Assembly: GCA_016584495.1 (NCBI GenBank)
Contig: WAID01000003.1
Coordinates: 4,216,001-4,280,000 of the forward strand
Reading direction: 5' to 3'
DNA: 64,000 nucleotides
From: Celoporthe dispersa
Lineage: Eukaryota; Ascomycota; Sordariomycetes; Diaporthales; Cryphonectriaceae
Part shown: positions 12,412 to 23,590 of the stretch, in pieces
How the letters are laid out: each line of letters begins with the position of its first letter
Numbering within the stretch: the stretch's first letter is position 1
Notes under the pieces: model-generated
Told to the model about the DNA's origin: nothing
The model's database searches: none
The model's input: only the letters and a program-made list of their open reading frames with translations
Program-made: the position numbers and the translations under genes

Positions 12412-13680
12412 ATGGCTTCAAATACTGCACCCACAGACCCTTTCAATGATGGCAGGAGCCCTTCTGAAGACAGCGACAGCAACGATCGCATGGTCCAAGA
12501 GATGACAGAACGCCTTGAACGGGAAGCAGAGGAGAAGAGAAAGGCCGAGGAAGGCCTCACGCCGGAGGAGCTACAGAGGAAGCGCGAGGATGAGCAGCTT
12601 GCCGTAGAGCGCACGGTGCTCCGCGTGCACATGGGCCTCCCGGGGACACCTGGACAGCCTCCGCCTCCGCCCCCAGTGAATATAGCTGGGTTCTTCATTG
12701 AGCACGCTCCAGGTCGGGCCCGATGTAAACTGCCGACTTGCGAAGAGCATATCAAGCCCGGATCTTACCGAGTGGCTCTGAACCCAGCCATGTCAGGTGC
12801 CAGCTGGATGAGCGGAAGATTGGGCAGCGTTGGTAATTCTTGTCTCTGCAGTGATCTTTTCATAAAAGCTTTTATATTGAATAAGAAACCTTGTTGTATG
12901 TATGAAAGCTGATTGCTCTTCTTATATCTAGATTACTACCATGTTCGATGCTTCGAGAAGATCGCCGATTTTACAGACCTCGCCTTCATCGCGAGGGTGC
13001 ACCCGGTTACCAGAACAACATTCTTCCTCCGAGGCTTAACTCTAGCAAATGCATCAAGTTACATGGTCGATGCTGGCGCTGAGCGGCTCATTCTATCCTG
13101 GATTGTCACGCGAAAACGCTTCATCCGCAGACGGAACGGCATCCAACCCGAGGACACAGAGGAGCTCACGCAGGACTTTGCGGACCTGCTCTTCAAAGCC
13201 GGCCTTCCCGGCTTCGAAGCTCGGAAGCCGCCGGACATGACACTGATCGAGTTTATACAGCTCATGGAGCAGCTCGCGCCCAACGAGAGCGATGGTCCAG
13301 GCGACGAGCAGCCCTGGAATCTCTTTGAGGAGTATCTAGACGAGACGCCTGGCTGCCTGGAAAACAAACACGACCTAAGCAGTATGCTTGACCGCTGGAG
13401 AATTGACCGAGTATGCCTCCCGAGCCTGCAATGATGCCAGTCCTCTCATCCAGCCCAGAACTAATCCAGGACTTGATAGATCATTGCTGAAGCAGACATT
13501 GACGATGTGGATCGCCAACAGGATTCAGAGAGACTCCGGCTGATCCGGGAGCGCAGGAATGCGCTGGGGCCAAAGGCGATCCGCGCGCTCCGGAGGATGT
13601 CCGTAACCCTGGCGCCGTCTCTTTTTGAAGATCACCTTTTGATGGGGACTTTAGCCTGTCGCAATAAGGGATGGTTTTGA
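12412..13680 (+). CDS. PARP-type zinc-finger protein
   Basis: Three exons join in phase: 12412-12832, 12932-13410 and 13480-13680, giving 366 residues. The first intron has donor GTAATT and acceptor TCTAG; the second has donor GTATGC and acceptor ATAG. After an acidic/basic coiled-coil-like N terminus (about residues 30-70) comes a PARP-type zinc finger. It reads FFIEHAPGRARCKLPTC, then, across the first intron, YYHVRCFEKI. This matches the family pattern of R-x-x-C-x-x-C, a spacer with a Trp, and H-x-x-C (here CKLPTC has one extra residue between cysteines). Such fingers bind DNA strand breaks in PARP1 and DNA ligase III. No PARP catalytic domain follows; the remainder is helical and unrecognised. 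A DNA- or chromatin-binding role is inferred from the finger alone. The gene is lower in GC than its neighbours. Confidence 0.75.
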
Positions 13681-13926
13681 AGTCTCCTGGGATCTGAAAT
13701 TGTGCAGCCCTGTGTCGACCTGTTTTGTGATCTATGCGTTCTTGCTAATTAGTTCTTTGACATATTATGCTCTAGAATTTCCTGCTTACACTGGACCCTT
13801 TGGTCTTTTGCTTTCTCTCTCGAGCGTGTATGATTCCAGGTGGTGGCAAACATACGTAATCATGATACTGTATCTGGAGTATTCTGTAAGGGGGGGGGGC
13901 TAGAAACCCGTCGTCACGAAGCAAGC

Positions 13927-15560
13927 ATGGCGCATGGGATTCTCCAGGATCGTAGTGAAGGGAGCTCCGAGCCTCACCAGACAGCGATGTATCCCCCAGA
14001 TCATGATTATAAGATAGAGAGCCCTTCGCCTCTACTCTCTTTCCCTCACGCACATGTCGAGTTCACTGCTGCTCACCAAGGTCTCTCTACGGATCTACTC
14101 ATTCCCTCTGCACGTCACCGACGCCTTCTATATACCGTTTTCGAATAGAGAGAGGGAGAGATAAATAACTCGTAATAGTAGTCGCGCACCCAAAAAAAAG
14201 AAAGGAAAAAAAAAAGAGAGAAAGAAATTTGCTACTGCGCCTTCGTAGGTGATCCCAGCCACTACACACCGTGCTTCCATCCTCGGAAACGGCCAGCAGG
14301 CGGCGATTATGACGACATTGGCATAGACGAGTCCCTGCCATGGTGCACAGGTGGTTCAAAGTACTCACAGTTTCATTGCTCTCTCTTTATAGAGGATCTC
14401 GATGCCCCCACCTCCGCCAGTCGTCATCATGCAGGACTGTATAGGTTGGTGTGGCAGGATGGAGGAGGCGACGCCTGAGGCGCCACAACTTCCCTCGGCG
14501 ATAACCGTAAGATCCCCTCCCTTCACATTGCCATCATCTCCTGATGTTCGAGGACCTTTGCACGGTCTTGGATCATATCCTTCTCTACGACAGTTTTGGA
14601 AGTAGTGGCTTTAACGGTAAGAGTATCGGGAGGATCGAGCCGGTTTGAAAACCAAGTTCTTTCAAGAACCTACCTCAGTTAATGTTGTGTCATGCAGAAC
14701 TAGGTTGAATCGGGTGGAGCATAGCTGGCTCACCTAAAGTTTACCCAGACATGTTGTTCTCGATAGAAAACTGGAGAAATGTAAATCATATTGCTATTGC
14801 CCTGTTGATTACCGTGTCAACCAGGTGAATGGATGCAGCTTCAAACGGTGGAAGAGACGGTTTGTTTTGTAATCCTTTGGTGCGCCGTGGTCAACAATGG
14901 CTTCTATCCTTAAATCCTAGCGGGGTCAAGAAGCTGTGTTGAGAATATGGCTGCCTTGTGCCACTGGTGGGGAGGGCTCCTTTTTATCAAAATGGCTCCG
15001 CTTTCAGAAGGACAACCCCGTGGGATTCAGGCAGGTTCCAGTCTGAGATCAATTTCTTGTTCTTGGCACAGGCTTCCGAGTCCCTTGAGATCAAACTTTC
15101 CATGGAGTACAGGTCAAGACAATGCATCTTCTGGATATATTATAAGAAGATGAAATTTTTCAGTGGCGCTGGGACTGGGTGGTGTGCGTTCCGCACCCTC
15201 CGCGGATGAACCGGCTCTCCCTCCACGTAGAAGTGTGCCGACATAGAAACGCCTCCTGCTGCTGTGCAATGATACTATTGTAGATTTACGTATGATTTTC
15301 TCTCTTTTTTATTTTTCCCTTCGTTGATCTTACTGTCTCATATCCAAAATCCTAGATGACATGGCGGTGACCAGGTCGGCGCAGCGCAGCGAACAGCCAA
15401 AGTACACCAAGGAAATTACTAAGTTGCTGATCGACAGAGTTACCCGTTCTGGAAGTCCTTTCGAGCAGCGACCGACATGATTGGCCTGTCTACAGGTCCC
15501 TGGAGCCAGGCCCTCGGGACTGGGAACTTGCCCTGCGCGACGTCAGTGAGGTGACACTGT
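13927..15560 (+). pseudogene. Possible decayed gene, coding-like patches in several frames
   Basis: Several stretches on the plus strand read like protein but sit in different frames, separated by stops. One starts at ATG 13927 (about 73 codons, ending LLYTVFE). A second covers about 14254-14475 and includes GIDESLPWCTGG and GLYRLVWQDGGG. A third at about 14545-14615 includes FEDLCTVLDHILLYDSFG. A fourth at about 14740-14822 includes YPDMLFSIENWRN, a fifth at about 15030-15209 includes CIFWIYYKKMKFF, and the last, at about 15485-15558, includes WPVYRSLEPGPRDWEL. Some junctions could be introns (GTAAGA at about 14509 and 14618), others look like frameshifts. I recognise no family. Open stretches of this length can arise by chance in DNA of this composition, so this is only a candidate relic or an intron-rich gene. 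Confidence 0.25.
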
Positions 15561-16326
15561 AAGTAGAGCCCCGTCCCAGGCTGCTAGGCTGCAGCAATGA
15601 TAGGGCGATGAGCGAGGTGGCATTCCAAAGATCCTTCGTAGATCTCTCAAGACATCTTCTTCAGCTCGATGCGACCCTGGTGTAGAGCGACGACCACAAA
15701 ATCTCGTCCTTGTCCCCCTAATGATCAGAGTGCTTACGCCCGTTTGCAGTTCTCGCTTGTGCTGCGCCTCACGACCCGGTGGGCATGGGCCTCTAGCAGC
15801 TTCGAATGTGCTTCCATGTTCGGTTAACCATGTAGTCTTGCGGGTCAGCCAGCCTGCTCGCTATCGCGACCGCGACGATCCTTTTCTGGGGCCGTGGCTG
15901 GAGCTGAGGCCTTCCGAAATGCTCCCTGTTCCATGCACGCATCGCTGGCGGCCGCACCACGATGGAACGGGGTGGGTCGAAGGATTCCCAGCCTTGGGAC
16001 ACACTGTAGTGTCGCACGCCAGCTTTGCACCTATTCTGGTATTTGCATCGGGCAATAGATAAATAGTCCAGGTTTTCCTCGCGTCCGTCAAAGAGTCAAG
16101 GTATACAAACACACATACACTCCTGTCCTGCTCAGCACGTTTCTCGTCACGACAATCTACATCCCGTGCTACATATTATTACCGTCAACCGGTTCAGCCA
16201 GCAAAGACTCCCTGGGAGAGAGAACGTGCGCGCTAGAGTTTGAGCCTCTGACCACAGTGTTGTGTGAACAACCTTCCATTTTTGAACATCGCCATCAACA
16301 TCTACGCAGGCGGTCGACAGGTCAGG
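15561..16326. other. Intergenic region upstream of TMEM184-like gene
   Basis: Nothing protein-like is seen. It is presumably the promoter and 5' UTR of the gene starting at 16327. Confidence 0.55.
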
Positions 16327-17949
16327 ATGGGCTTGTTCCATAAATCAGGGGGCAGCAGCAGCTCCTCCAACCACACATGCCCAACCCTCTCCCTATACGA
16401 GTCGAGTACCGATCCCGTCGCCGGGTCCTGGACCTTTCACAAGCTCAACCTCGTCATCTCGGGCGCCTCCGTTGCCTTCTCATGTCTTGCCATCTTCATA
16501 CTCATGGCGAACCATGCAATGCACCTCAGCAAGCCGAATGAACAGCTCAAGTCAGTTCAGCCCAGCTCAACCCACCCAATTGTCACCAGAAAGGGGGGAA
16601 GGGAAACCAACCCCCCCCCCCCCCAAAAGAAAAACCAAAACCACCAAACAACCTCGCTAACAAAAGTTTGTGATATTAGGATCATGCGCATCTGCCTCTT
16701 GATCCCAGTCTACGGCATACTCTGCTTCCTCTCCGTTCTCGCTCCCGAGACATACGTCTACCTACACCCATGGACGGATCTGGCACAGGCGGTGGCCCTA
16801 GGGAACTTCTTCCTCCTGCTGTGCGAGCTGGTCTCGCCCAATGGCAACGAGCGTGATACCTTCTTTGCCGCGCTGAAGGTGCCCGCCAAGAAGAGCAGGA
16901 ATGGTGGTGCCTCGGCCCAGGATGGATTGACATGGTACAGGGTAGGTCAAGCAGGGCTTGTTGTGCACTTGATAATAGGGCGTACTTGATATATATATAT
17001 ATATATATATGTGCTGACCGAGGACTTGTGCGTACAGAGGAAATGGATTGCCATCTTCCAGTTCACGCCCGTCTCGATCCTTATCGGCATCTTCACCTGC
17101 ATCACCCAGGCGGCCAAGGTATACTGCCTCACCAGCAGCAAGCCATATTTTGCGCACTTATGGGTAAGTGTAAATCCCCTCTTCCTTTCCTTCCTTCCTG
17201 TCACAGTCAAAAAGAAAAAAAAATGTTACAACCAGACAGGCGTAAGATATATACACAAGAGGGCTTGATTAGCTAAGTGACTCTTCCACACAGCTGAACC
17301 TGATTCACTTTCTCTCCCTCGCCGTGGCCGTCATGTCCGTCCTCCAGTTCTACAAGGCCCTCCGCAGCGAGCTCTCCAGCCACAAGCCACTGGCCAAGCT
17401 CCTCGCCTTCAAGCTCCTCGTCTTCCTCAACTTCCTCCTGCAGATCATCTTCATGATCCTCAACGACATCAGCCCGTCCCCCTCGCCCCCACCTCCCGGC
17501 TCAGCTACTCCGACATGACCGTCGGCATCCCCATGCTCGTCAACTGCCTCCTCATGGTCCCCTTTAGCGTCTTCTTCCACTGGGCCTACGATGTCAAGCC
17601 ATACCATCTTTCCAATCGCCCTTCCGCTTTCGCCACCGGCGGTGATCTCGAGGAGATGCGTCCTGCGGTGGGCGGTGTCGGTGTTCCTCGGCGCCTCCCA
17701 CCTACCCACTACCAGGGCGGACCCCTGGGCGTCAAGGCGTGGGTCTGGGTCTGGAACCCCATGGAGCTGATCCACGCCATCGTCTTCTCGTTCACCATGT
17801 TCTCTGAGAGCAGGAAGGCTGGGGGTCCCGGAAAGGGCGCGTATGTCTACGAGCAGAGCCCCAGTCTGGCGGACCAGCGCACTAGTTACGATGGCCACGG
17901 TGGAGGTGCGTATGGAGGAGGGGCTGGTGGGTATGGACATCATGGCTAG
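16327..17949 (+). CDS. TMEM184/Ost-alpha family membrane protein
   Basis: Multi-pass membrane protein of the organic solute transporter alpha/TMEM184 family (PF03619). Fungal members are thought to act in vacuolar or endosomal membranes; substrates are not established. Exons: 16327-16550, 16680-16941, 17038-17163, 17294-17949. All junctions are canonical (donors GTCAGT, GTAGGT, GTAAGT, GTAAGT; CTAAC branch in intron 1). The family signature appears as HLSKPNEQLK followed by IMRICLLIPVYGILCFLSVL, split by intron 1. Later helices include WIAIFQFTPVSILIGIFTC and LLVFLNFLLQIIFMI. The tail is Gly/His-rich. In exon 4 the frame ends at 17518 shortly after NDISP, yet the next frame continues as LSYSDMTVGIPMLVNCLLM, the expected next helix. 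One missing C in 17473-17490 reconciles them and gives 422 residues. The start ATG follows an in-frame region without another Met. Confidence 0.85.
16989..17010. repeat. (AT)11 microsatellite inside an intron
   Basis: A pure AT dinucleotide run within intron 2 of the TMEM184-like gene. Confidence 0.9.
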
Positions 17950-18602
17950 GGGTTGAACGGGCGGAACAGGCGCCGGTGTGGTACACTGCATCGCCTCATA
18001 CCATGGAAATCTGTTTTGGGTTTTAAAAGTGTTTTGTGCACGGGTTTAGATGATGATGATATTACCACTGTCAGGCGCTGTTATGATCATATGGACGGTT
18101 TCAGTTGTTATAGATTCATGATTTTAGGCAATGTTTCGATGAGCCATCCTTTCTGCTACCTAAGAGTGTTTATATATAAATATATACACATAGATCAGCA
18201 CAGCCGCAATTGTGAGTTTTGGTTCACTTCAATGCTTGCCCGTGAGAGCCTTCTTCTTATTAAAATCTCAAATTAATCACTTGGTTACCAACCAGTGTTT
18301 AGTTTTATGTTTTCTTCTCAAAACTCTTGATGATCTTGCTATAGTAGCTAGACAGATCGGCTTAAGCTCAACAACAACTTGATATCAGAATATAAAGTAA
18401 CAGCGGGATTGTCTTCATCTCGAGTGTCTATCTACCTAAAACGAAAGTCTGGGGGGTATCTCGAGTTATCAAACAAGGGCAGCGTCATGACCGTCATCAA
18501 CCTTTATCCATAGAAGGAATACCTGCCGCAGCGTCGCGAAACATGCAAAACGCACAAAAGCCGCCTATTGGAGTTTCCCAATAATAACAATGACAATAAT
18601 AA
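17950..18602. other. AT-rich convergent intergenic region
   Basis: AT-rich 3' region between the convergent TMEM184-like (+) and GH43 (-) genes. No gene is seen. Confidence 0.6.
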
Positions 18603-19861
18603 TCATGCGTTTAACGTAACAACTCCCGCAGAGATACTGATATCAACCGTGTGCAGACACCTCCCGGCATCACAATTCGCATGAAACAGCAGCACATCCC
18701 CGCCAGGCGTAGAGCTCGCACCGCCAGGGCTCGTGAGGCCGTAGTCGCCCGTGGCCAACAGCTCGCCCTTGCGCGTGTACGGGCCCGTGATGCTGGTGGC
18801 GACGGCATACTTCACGTCGTAGGCCGTGTCGGTGAAGCAGTGGCTGCTGTAGAAGAGGATGTAGTGGCCGTCGGAGGTGCCGATGATGTAGGGCGCCTCG
18901 ATGAGCGGGCCGTCGTCGGACTCGCGGTCCAGGATCTCGACGGGGTCGCCTACCGGGGTGATCCAGTCGTCTACGTTCATCTCCTGGAGCATGATGGGTG
19001 TGGCGTGGATGGGGGCTACGCTGTTGCCGCAGTCTCCTCCATTGCCCACGCTGTTGCCGTCTCTGTTGGAGAGTCAAGAGTGAGTAGGTACTTTTTCAGA
19101 GAACTTTTACATGCATGTGATCTCATTACAAGCTTTTGAAAGAAAGAGTAAGAGAACAGGAGAACGAGGGAGAGAGGGGGAGGGGGGAGAGAGGGAGGCC
19201 TACTCCTTGTAGACGAGGTAGCGCTTGTTGTTGGGCTCGTCATAATACATGGAAGAGTCTATGGCGCCACCCGTGCTGGCAATGTCGGGACAGATGACGG
19301 GAGTGTCCTGCGGGGTGTACGGGCCCTCGATATTATGCGAGGTCGCGATGCCCACGCAGTGGTGGGCCGTGTCGCTGGCCAGCTCGCCCGAGTACGTCAG
19401 GATGTAAAGGCTCTGCGACTCGGGCGGCATCCTCTTGACATCTGGCGCCCAGTTGTCGACGCCAGAGGTCCAGGCACCGCTGGTTGGGAGGGCATCTTGG
19501 TCCAGCCAGGTCCAGGGCCCGTCTGGCGAGCTGGCCTTGGCCACCTGGATGTTGAAGCCGTTGCCTGTAGTGGCAAAGGCATACCAGGTGCCGTCCCATG
19601 CCTGTATTTTTTGGAAAAGGTGTTAGAGCAGTAGGAAGCCTGATGGGAGAGAGGGAAGTGAAAAAGAAATCAAGCAAGTAGATAAATAGATTTCCGACTT
19701 GCCTGTTCGATGGCAGGGTCGGGAAAGTCCTTGCTGATGGCCAACAGCTCTGCCCTCTTCTCGTGAGGATGTCTCAGAGAAGATTCAAGCGGCACTCCGA
19801 CGACAGATCCGGGGAGTAAGGCTAAAAGACCCAGCACTGCGAGTCCGGAGCGCCCTGCCAT
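18603..19861 (-). CDS. Secreted GH43-family glycoside hydrolase
   Basis: Three exons on the minus strand (19861-19703, 19601-19204, 19062-18603) give 338 residues. The N terminus MAGRSGLAVLGLLALLPGS is a signal peptide. An upstream in-frame Met at 19918 would place the hydrophobic core too deep, so 19861 is preferred. The mature protein shows the five-bladed propeller marks of GH43 arabinanases/xylosidases: FPDPAIEQAWDGTWYAFAT with the catalytic-base Asp, NWAPDVKRMP, DSSMYYDE, and EAPYIIGTSDGHYILFYSS carrying the proposed acid Glu. The likely role is extracellular release of arabinose or xylose from plant hemicellulose; the exact substrate is not deducible. Intron 1 has a GC donor (CAG|GCAAGT) and a standard acceptor, and the join is phase 0. 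Intron 2 is GT-AG (GTAGGC). No frame disruption is seen. Confidence 0.88.
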
Positions 19862-22800
19862 GGTTTGATCCAGGAGATAGTAGATGGCTTTTGCTAGACC
19901 AGCACACAGCTTCTTCATACAACAACTAAAAAGGAAATTTCTTTCTTCTGCACTTCGGACCAGAGGACTCGAGGTGACAGGCTGAGAGCAACTAGTAACA
20001 GATCATGAAGAAATCCTTGAGACATGTGTGTCCATGAGGAACAGCTAACCACCTCCTCTTAAGTAAGTAGCACTGCATGCTTTTTCCCCCCCTCCCATAG
20101 TCCGCCTCCAGATTTCCTGTTCTCGTGAGCATGCTGGCAAGGGCCTCAATGACGGCATTGTTCTTGCCGATCCCTAAGGCTGCATAGGTTGGGTTTGTTT
20201 TCTCCTTCTTCGTCTTCTTGAGGCGCACGGCCGAGCACTGACGTTCCATCCCCCTCCTCCACCCTCCCTCCAGTCTAGTGATCAAGGTATGCATGTAAGT
20301 AGTCAACAGACCAAAAGGACCGAGGTTGGATCGGCACGTCTTGCATATGTCATGGTATGACTACGGTGAGAACCACACGAATCGGGCGAGGGGCTGCCAC
20401 TTGGGGCTACCAAGATAAGTGAGGAGAAGAAAAAAAAAAAGAGGTGGTCCATGGCACTCTTCGGGGGGAAGAGAGAGAGGACCTGGCCGCACCCGGCCGT
20501 TTGTCACCTTTGGAAGGGGAGACCGGGACAGCAGCGTCATGCCTGCCGGTGTATCGGTGTCTAGATGGCTTCGTGGCCGTGTGCCAGTTCATGGACCCGA
20601 GACTCGTTATGTGGAGAGGTGTGTGAGACCCCCTTCAGCGCCGTAAGACGAGGGCAGGTCCGGATGGTGAAGGTTCGAGGGGTGTGGGTGTTCTCTCTCT
20701 CTCTCTCTTACCTAATAGCAAATCGCAATGACTTTCTCGAGTCATTCTAATACATGAACCAGGTGGCCCAAAAGTCCTCACTTACACACACACACATATG
20801 ATGGTCGCCTGTCGATCCTCATCCTCGCACCTTTTCGGAGGGAAAAGGCACAGAAAGAAGAAAGAAGAAAAAGTCCCACGTCAGAGCCCACGGGACCAAA
20901 GGAGAAAGGGGCGGTGACATGCCACACACCCAACAACTTAAACAACAGCTAGGCTAGGAGCCCTGCAAGGCGAGCATGTGTTACCTGCGAAGTCCGGTGT
21001 CGTGATAGGACGCACAAGATATGCACCCTGTTCCGAAGGGACGGGAGAAATACATGGCGTGCCGTGACTTGTCAGGTCTTTTTGTTAGGTTGCTCCGAAG
21101 CAGGATGATGAGGGGTGGGGGGGGCAGAGATATATGACTAGTCCAAGAGATAGTGTACTTGGGTATGCAGGTAAGCATGCATGCATCAGCAGTGGCTAGA
21201 GGGATGAGGAGGAGGAGGAGAAAGGGAAGAGGAAGAAGGAAAAAGAGATGAGGCGCGGGGTATGTGACGTGCGTTTCCCAGGGTGGTGAATGCGACGACC
21301 TGACTAGACACGCTCTGTCTCTGGCGAGTCCCATGATTGATCACGGGAATACCCGTATCAAACTATTGAATACCTCCCTGGTCTTCAGGCAGCCTTATGC
21401 CGGCACTTGATGGGTAGCTGCGGAGGTTTTTTTTGTTTTGTTTTAATTAAAAAGGGCATCTGGGAGATTGATTAATAGATCGATCACCCGATCATCTTGC
21501 CTGGTTGCCGAGAATTAATCAATATCAGGTCAGCCGTATGCAGTATGACATAAAATATACTGGAATATCGTACGGTACACGGGCGAGAAGAAGAAAATGC
21601 TGACCGCCAACCAGGAGGGGGGAGCACGTGTCACTATCGTCCCCTCCCTACAAAGGCCCCCCTGGAGCACCCTTTTTTTGTTTTTTTAAACTTATTGGTT
21701 AAGCTTGTTGATGACGACCCTCGATGGCATGTCCAGACCATCGAGGATGAGCGCTAGCTAAGCACACTCTTCACGGCAGAAATCCCCCGGTCTCCAAGGT
21801 TGCTTACTCGCCGACTGCAGACCAGAACTGACCAGTGAAACAAAAGGACATGTCCATGTCAGCTTTTGGCCTCCATCCTGTACCTACCTACATAGTTCTT
21901 CTCAAGACTTTCCCTCCCGCCCTCGTTCCCCAATCACAGAACGACAGATCGCTCGCAGGTCCACACAAGGTTCGTTGATGACGGTCGACCCGGGACCCGT
22001 GGACACAAGCCACCCCCCTCTCGCCCCTCCCCCCCAAATGGCCTTCTTACTCATGTTTTGGGGCTGGCGGAAATAACGTCATGAAAGGAGACAGGGTCTT
22101 TCTGGCGTGCCAAACCTTGCCGGCCCCCCCTCCCTCTATGGCTCGAAAGTCATCTGCTCGGTTTCTTTGGCTGAGAATCAGAATCGTAGCCACCGAGGCG
22201 CACACGACCTTGAAAGGTAAGAAAGAGGGGGTTTGTGTTCGCACCTGCGGTTTTTTTTGGTTTTTTGGTTTTTTTTTTTCACAGGGGCTACTACCCTCCT
22301 CTGAAGTAACGTGTGTCTCGGTCGGTATAATATTGGCCGGGTAAGTATAGAACTATCTTCCTTGGCCGCTCCGGCCTTGTACGTGGCCGCATGGTATTTG
22401 CCAAGTAACAAGTATTATATGATTAAGAGCTATTCTATAGTAATAGGATATACCTTGGACGTTTCTTCCTATAGTATCTGATGAGTGTGACAATAGTATT
22501 GTGTCATAACGCTGTAAGTATCTCAGAGACCAAGAGTCAGACCGCCCTTCTCCAACAAGTGATTTGATTGGCATAGTAGGATCCGAGGCCCGTCCATAAT
22601 AGCCAGATTAATCTACCTGATCTGGGCTGGTGATGCCTCGGCACCGTCTTCTCGAGCGAGGAACGGGCTCTCACTGGGCGGCGCTCCCTGCTTGACGTAT
22701 AGTTCTACCTATGTATGAGCATCCGTCCAGCATACTACTCAGTTTCCTGTGCTACGGTGTGCGGAAGGTATAGCACGTGTTGGCGAGAGGGGCGAACTTG

Positions 22801-23590
22801 ACGGGAAAGATCTGCAGAAGAACTCTGAAGCTTAAGCACCGGGGCTGCTGTCTGATAACCACCAAGTTATACTCATCACTTTCACTATTGATAGGGGCTC
22901 GTTGGAACCGGGCGACAGGTTTCTGAGTGATTATACAGTACAGTGGATAGAACGGGAGCATCATTATCACCACATTAATGCCTATTAGTCCGGTTTATCT
23001 CCCAACATTGCCCTATAGGAGCGAATTGAGAAACGTTGGGTGAACATCTTCCAAGACGCTATCGGAGTTTCCAGTGTTAAGCACTCGTTTATTTTCCTAT
23101 GGCCAAGATAATAGCAAATATTGTTGTCACTCAAATTTCGTACACGGCAATATGGGCATGTCAATGGCATATTTGGCATGGTTGTGTCGGGCTGGTTGCT
23201 ATTTGTATACAATTGTATAAAAGTAGAATCGAAAGCCTGCACCTAGGCGCATTTGATATCAAAGATCTGTGTATAATACCCAGACATGGTTGACCGTCCA
23301 CCTACGGAAAGAAAAGAGAAGAGAAAAGTGGCTGTCGAAACCACCTGCTCGATGGATAACCAGCTCATTGTCGTAGCCGTGTTCCACAAGAATTGTTCTT
23401 CAAAAAAAACCCAAGTCTCTAAATCCCAAGCCCACTTTCTTTCTCCCTTAACGATTGTATACTCCCTCCAAACCAGCGCCATGAAATTTGCATCGTCCCC
23501 AAAATGAAGTGAAGCCCAAGATCTGGTCCGTGTCTTAAAAAGACAGGTGAATGAGAATATAAAGCCAGCCGGCCCCTGGCAAACGACCAT
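19862..23590. other. Long gene-free region, partly AT-rich
   Basis: About 3.7 kb upstream of the GH43 gene and downstream of the DUF1996 gene. All open frames are short and unconvincing. The part from about 21420 to 23290 is AT-rich. A minus-strand frame near 22985-23242 contains PNMPLTCPYCRVRN but has no other support. No terminal repeats, transposase-like frames or RNA genes were recognised. Confidence 0.5.

Noticed and set aside
22985..23242. Minus-strand frame with a CPYC motif
   Set aside because: Only 85 codons in AT-rich DNA, a single CxxC pair, and no flanking coding signal.
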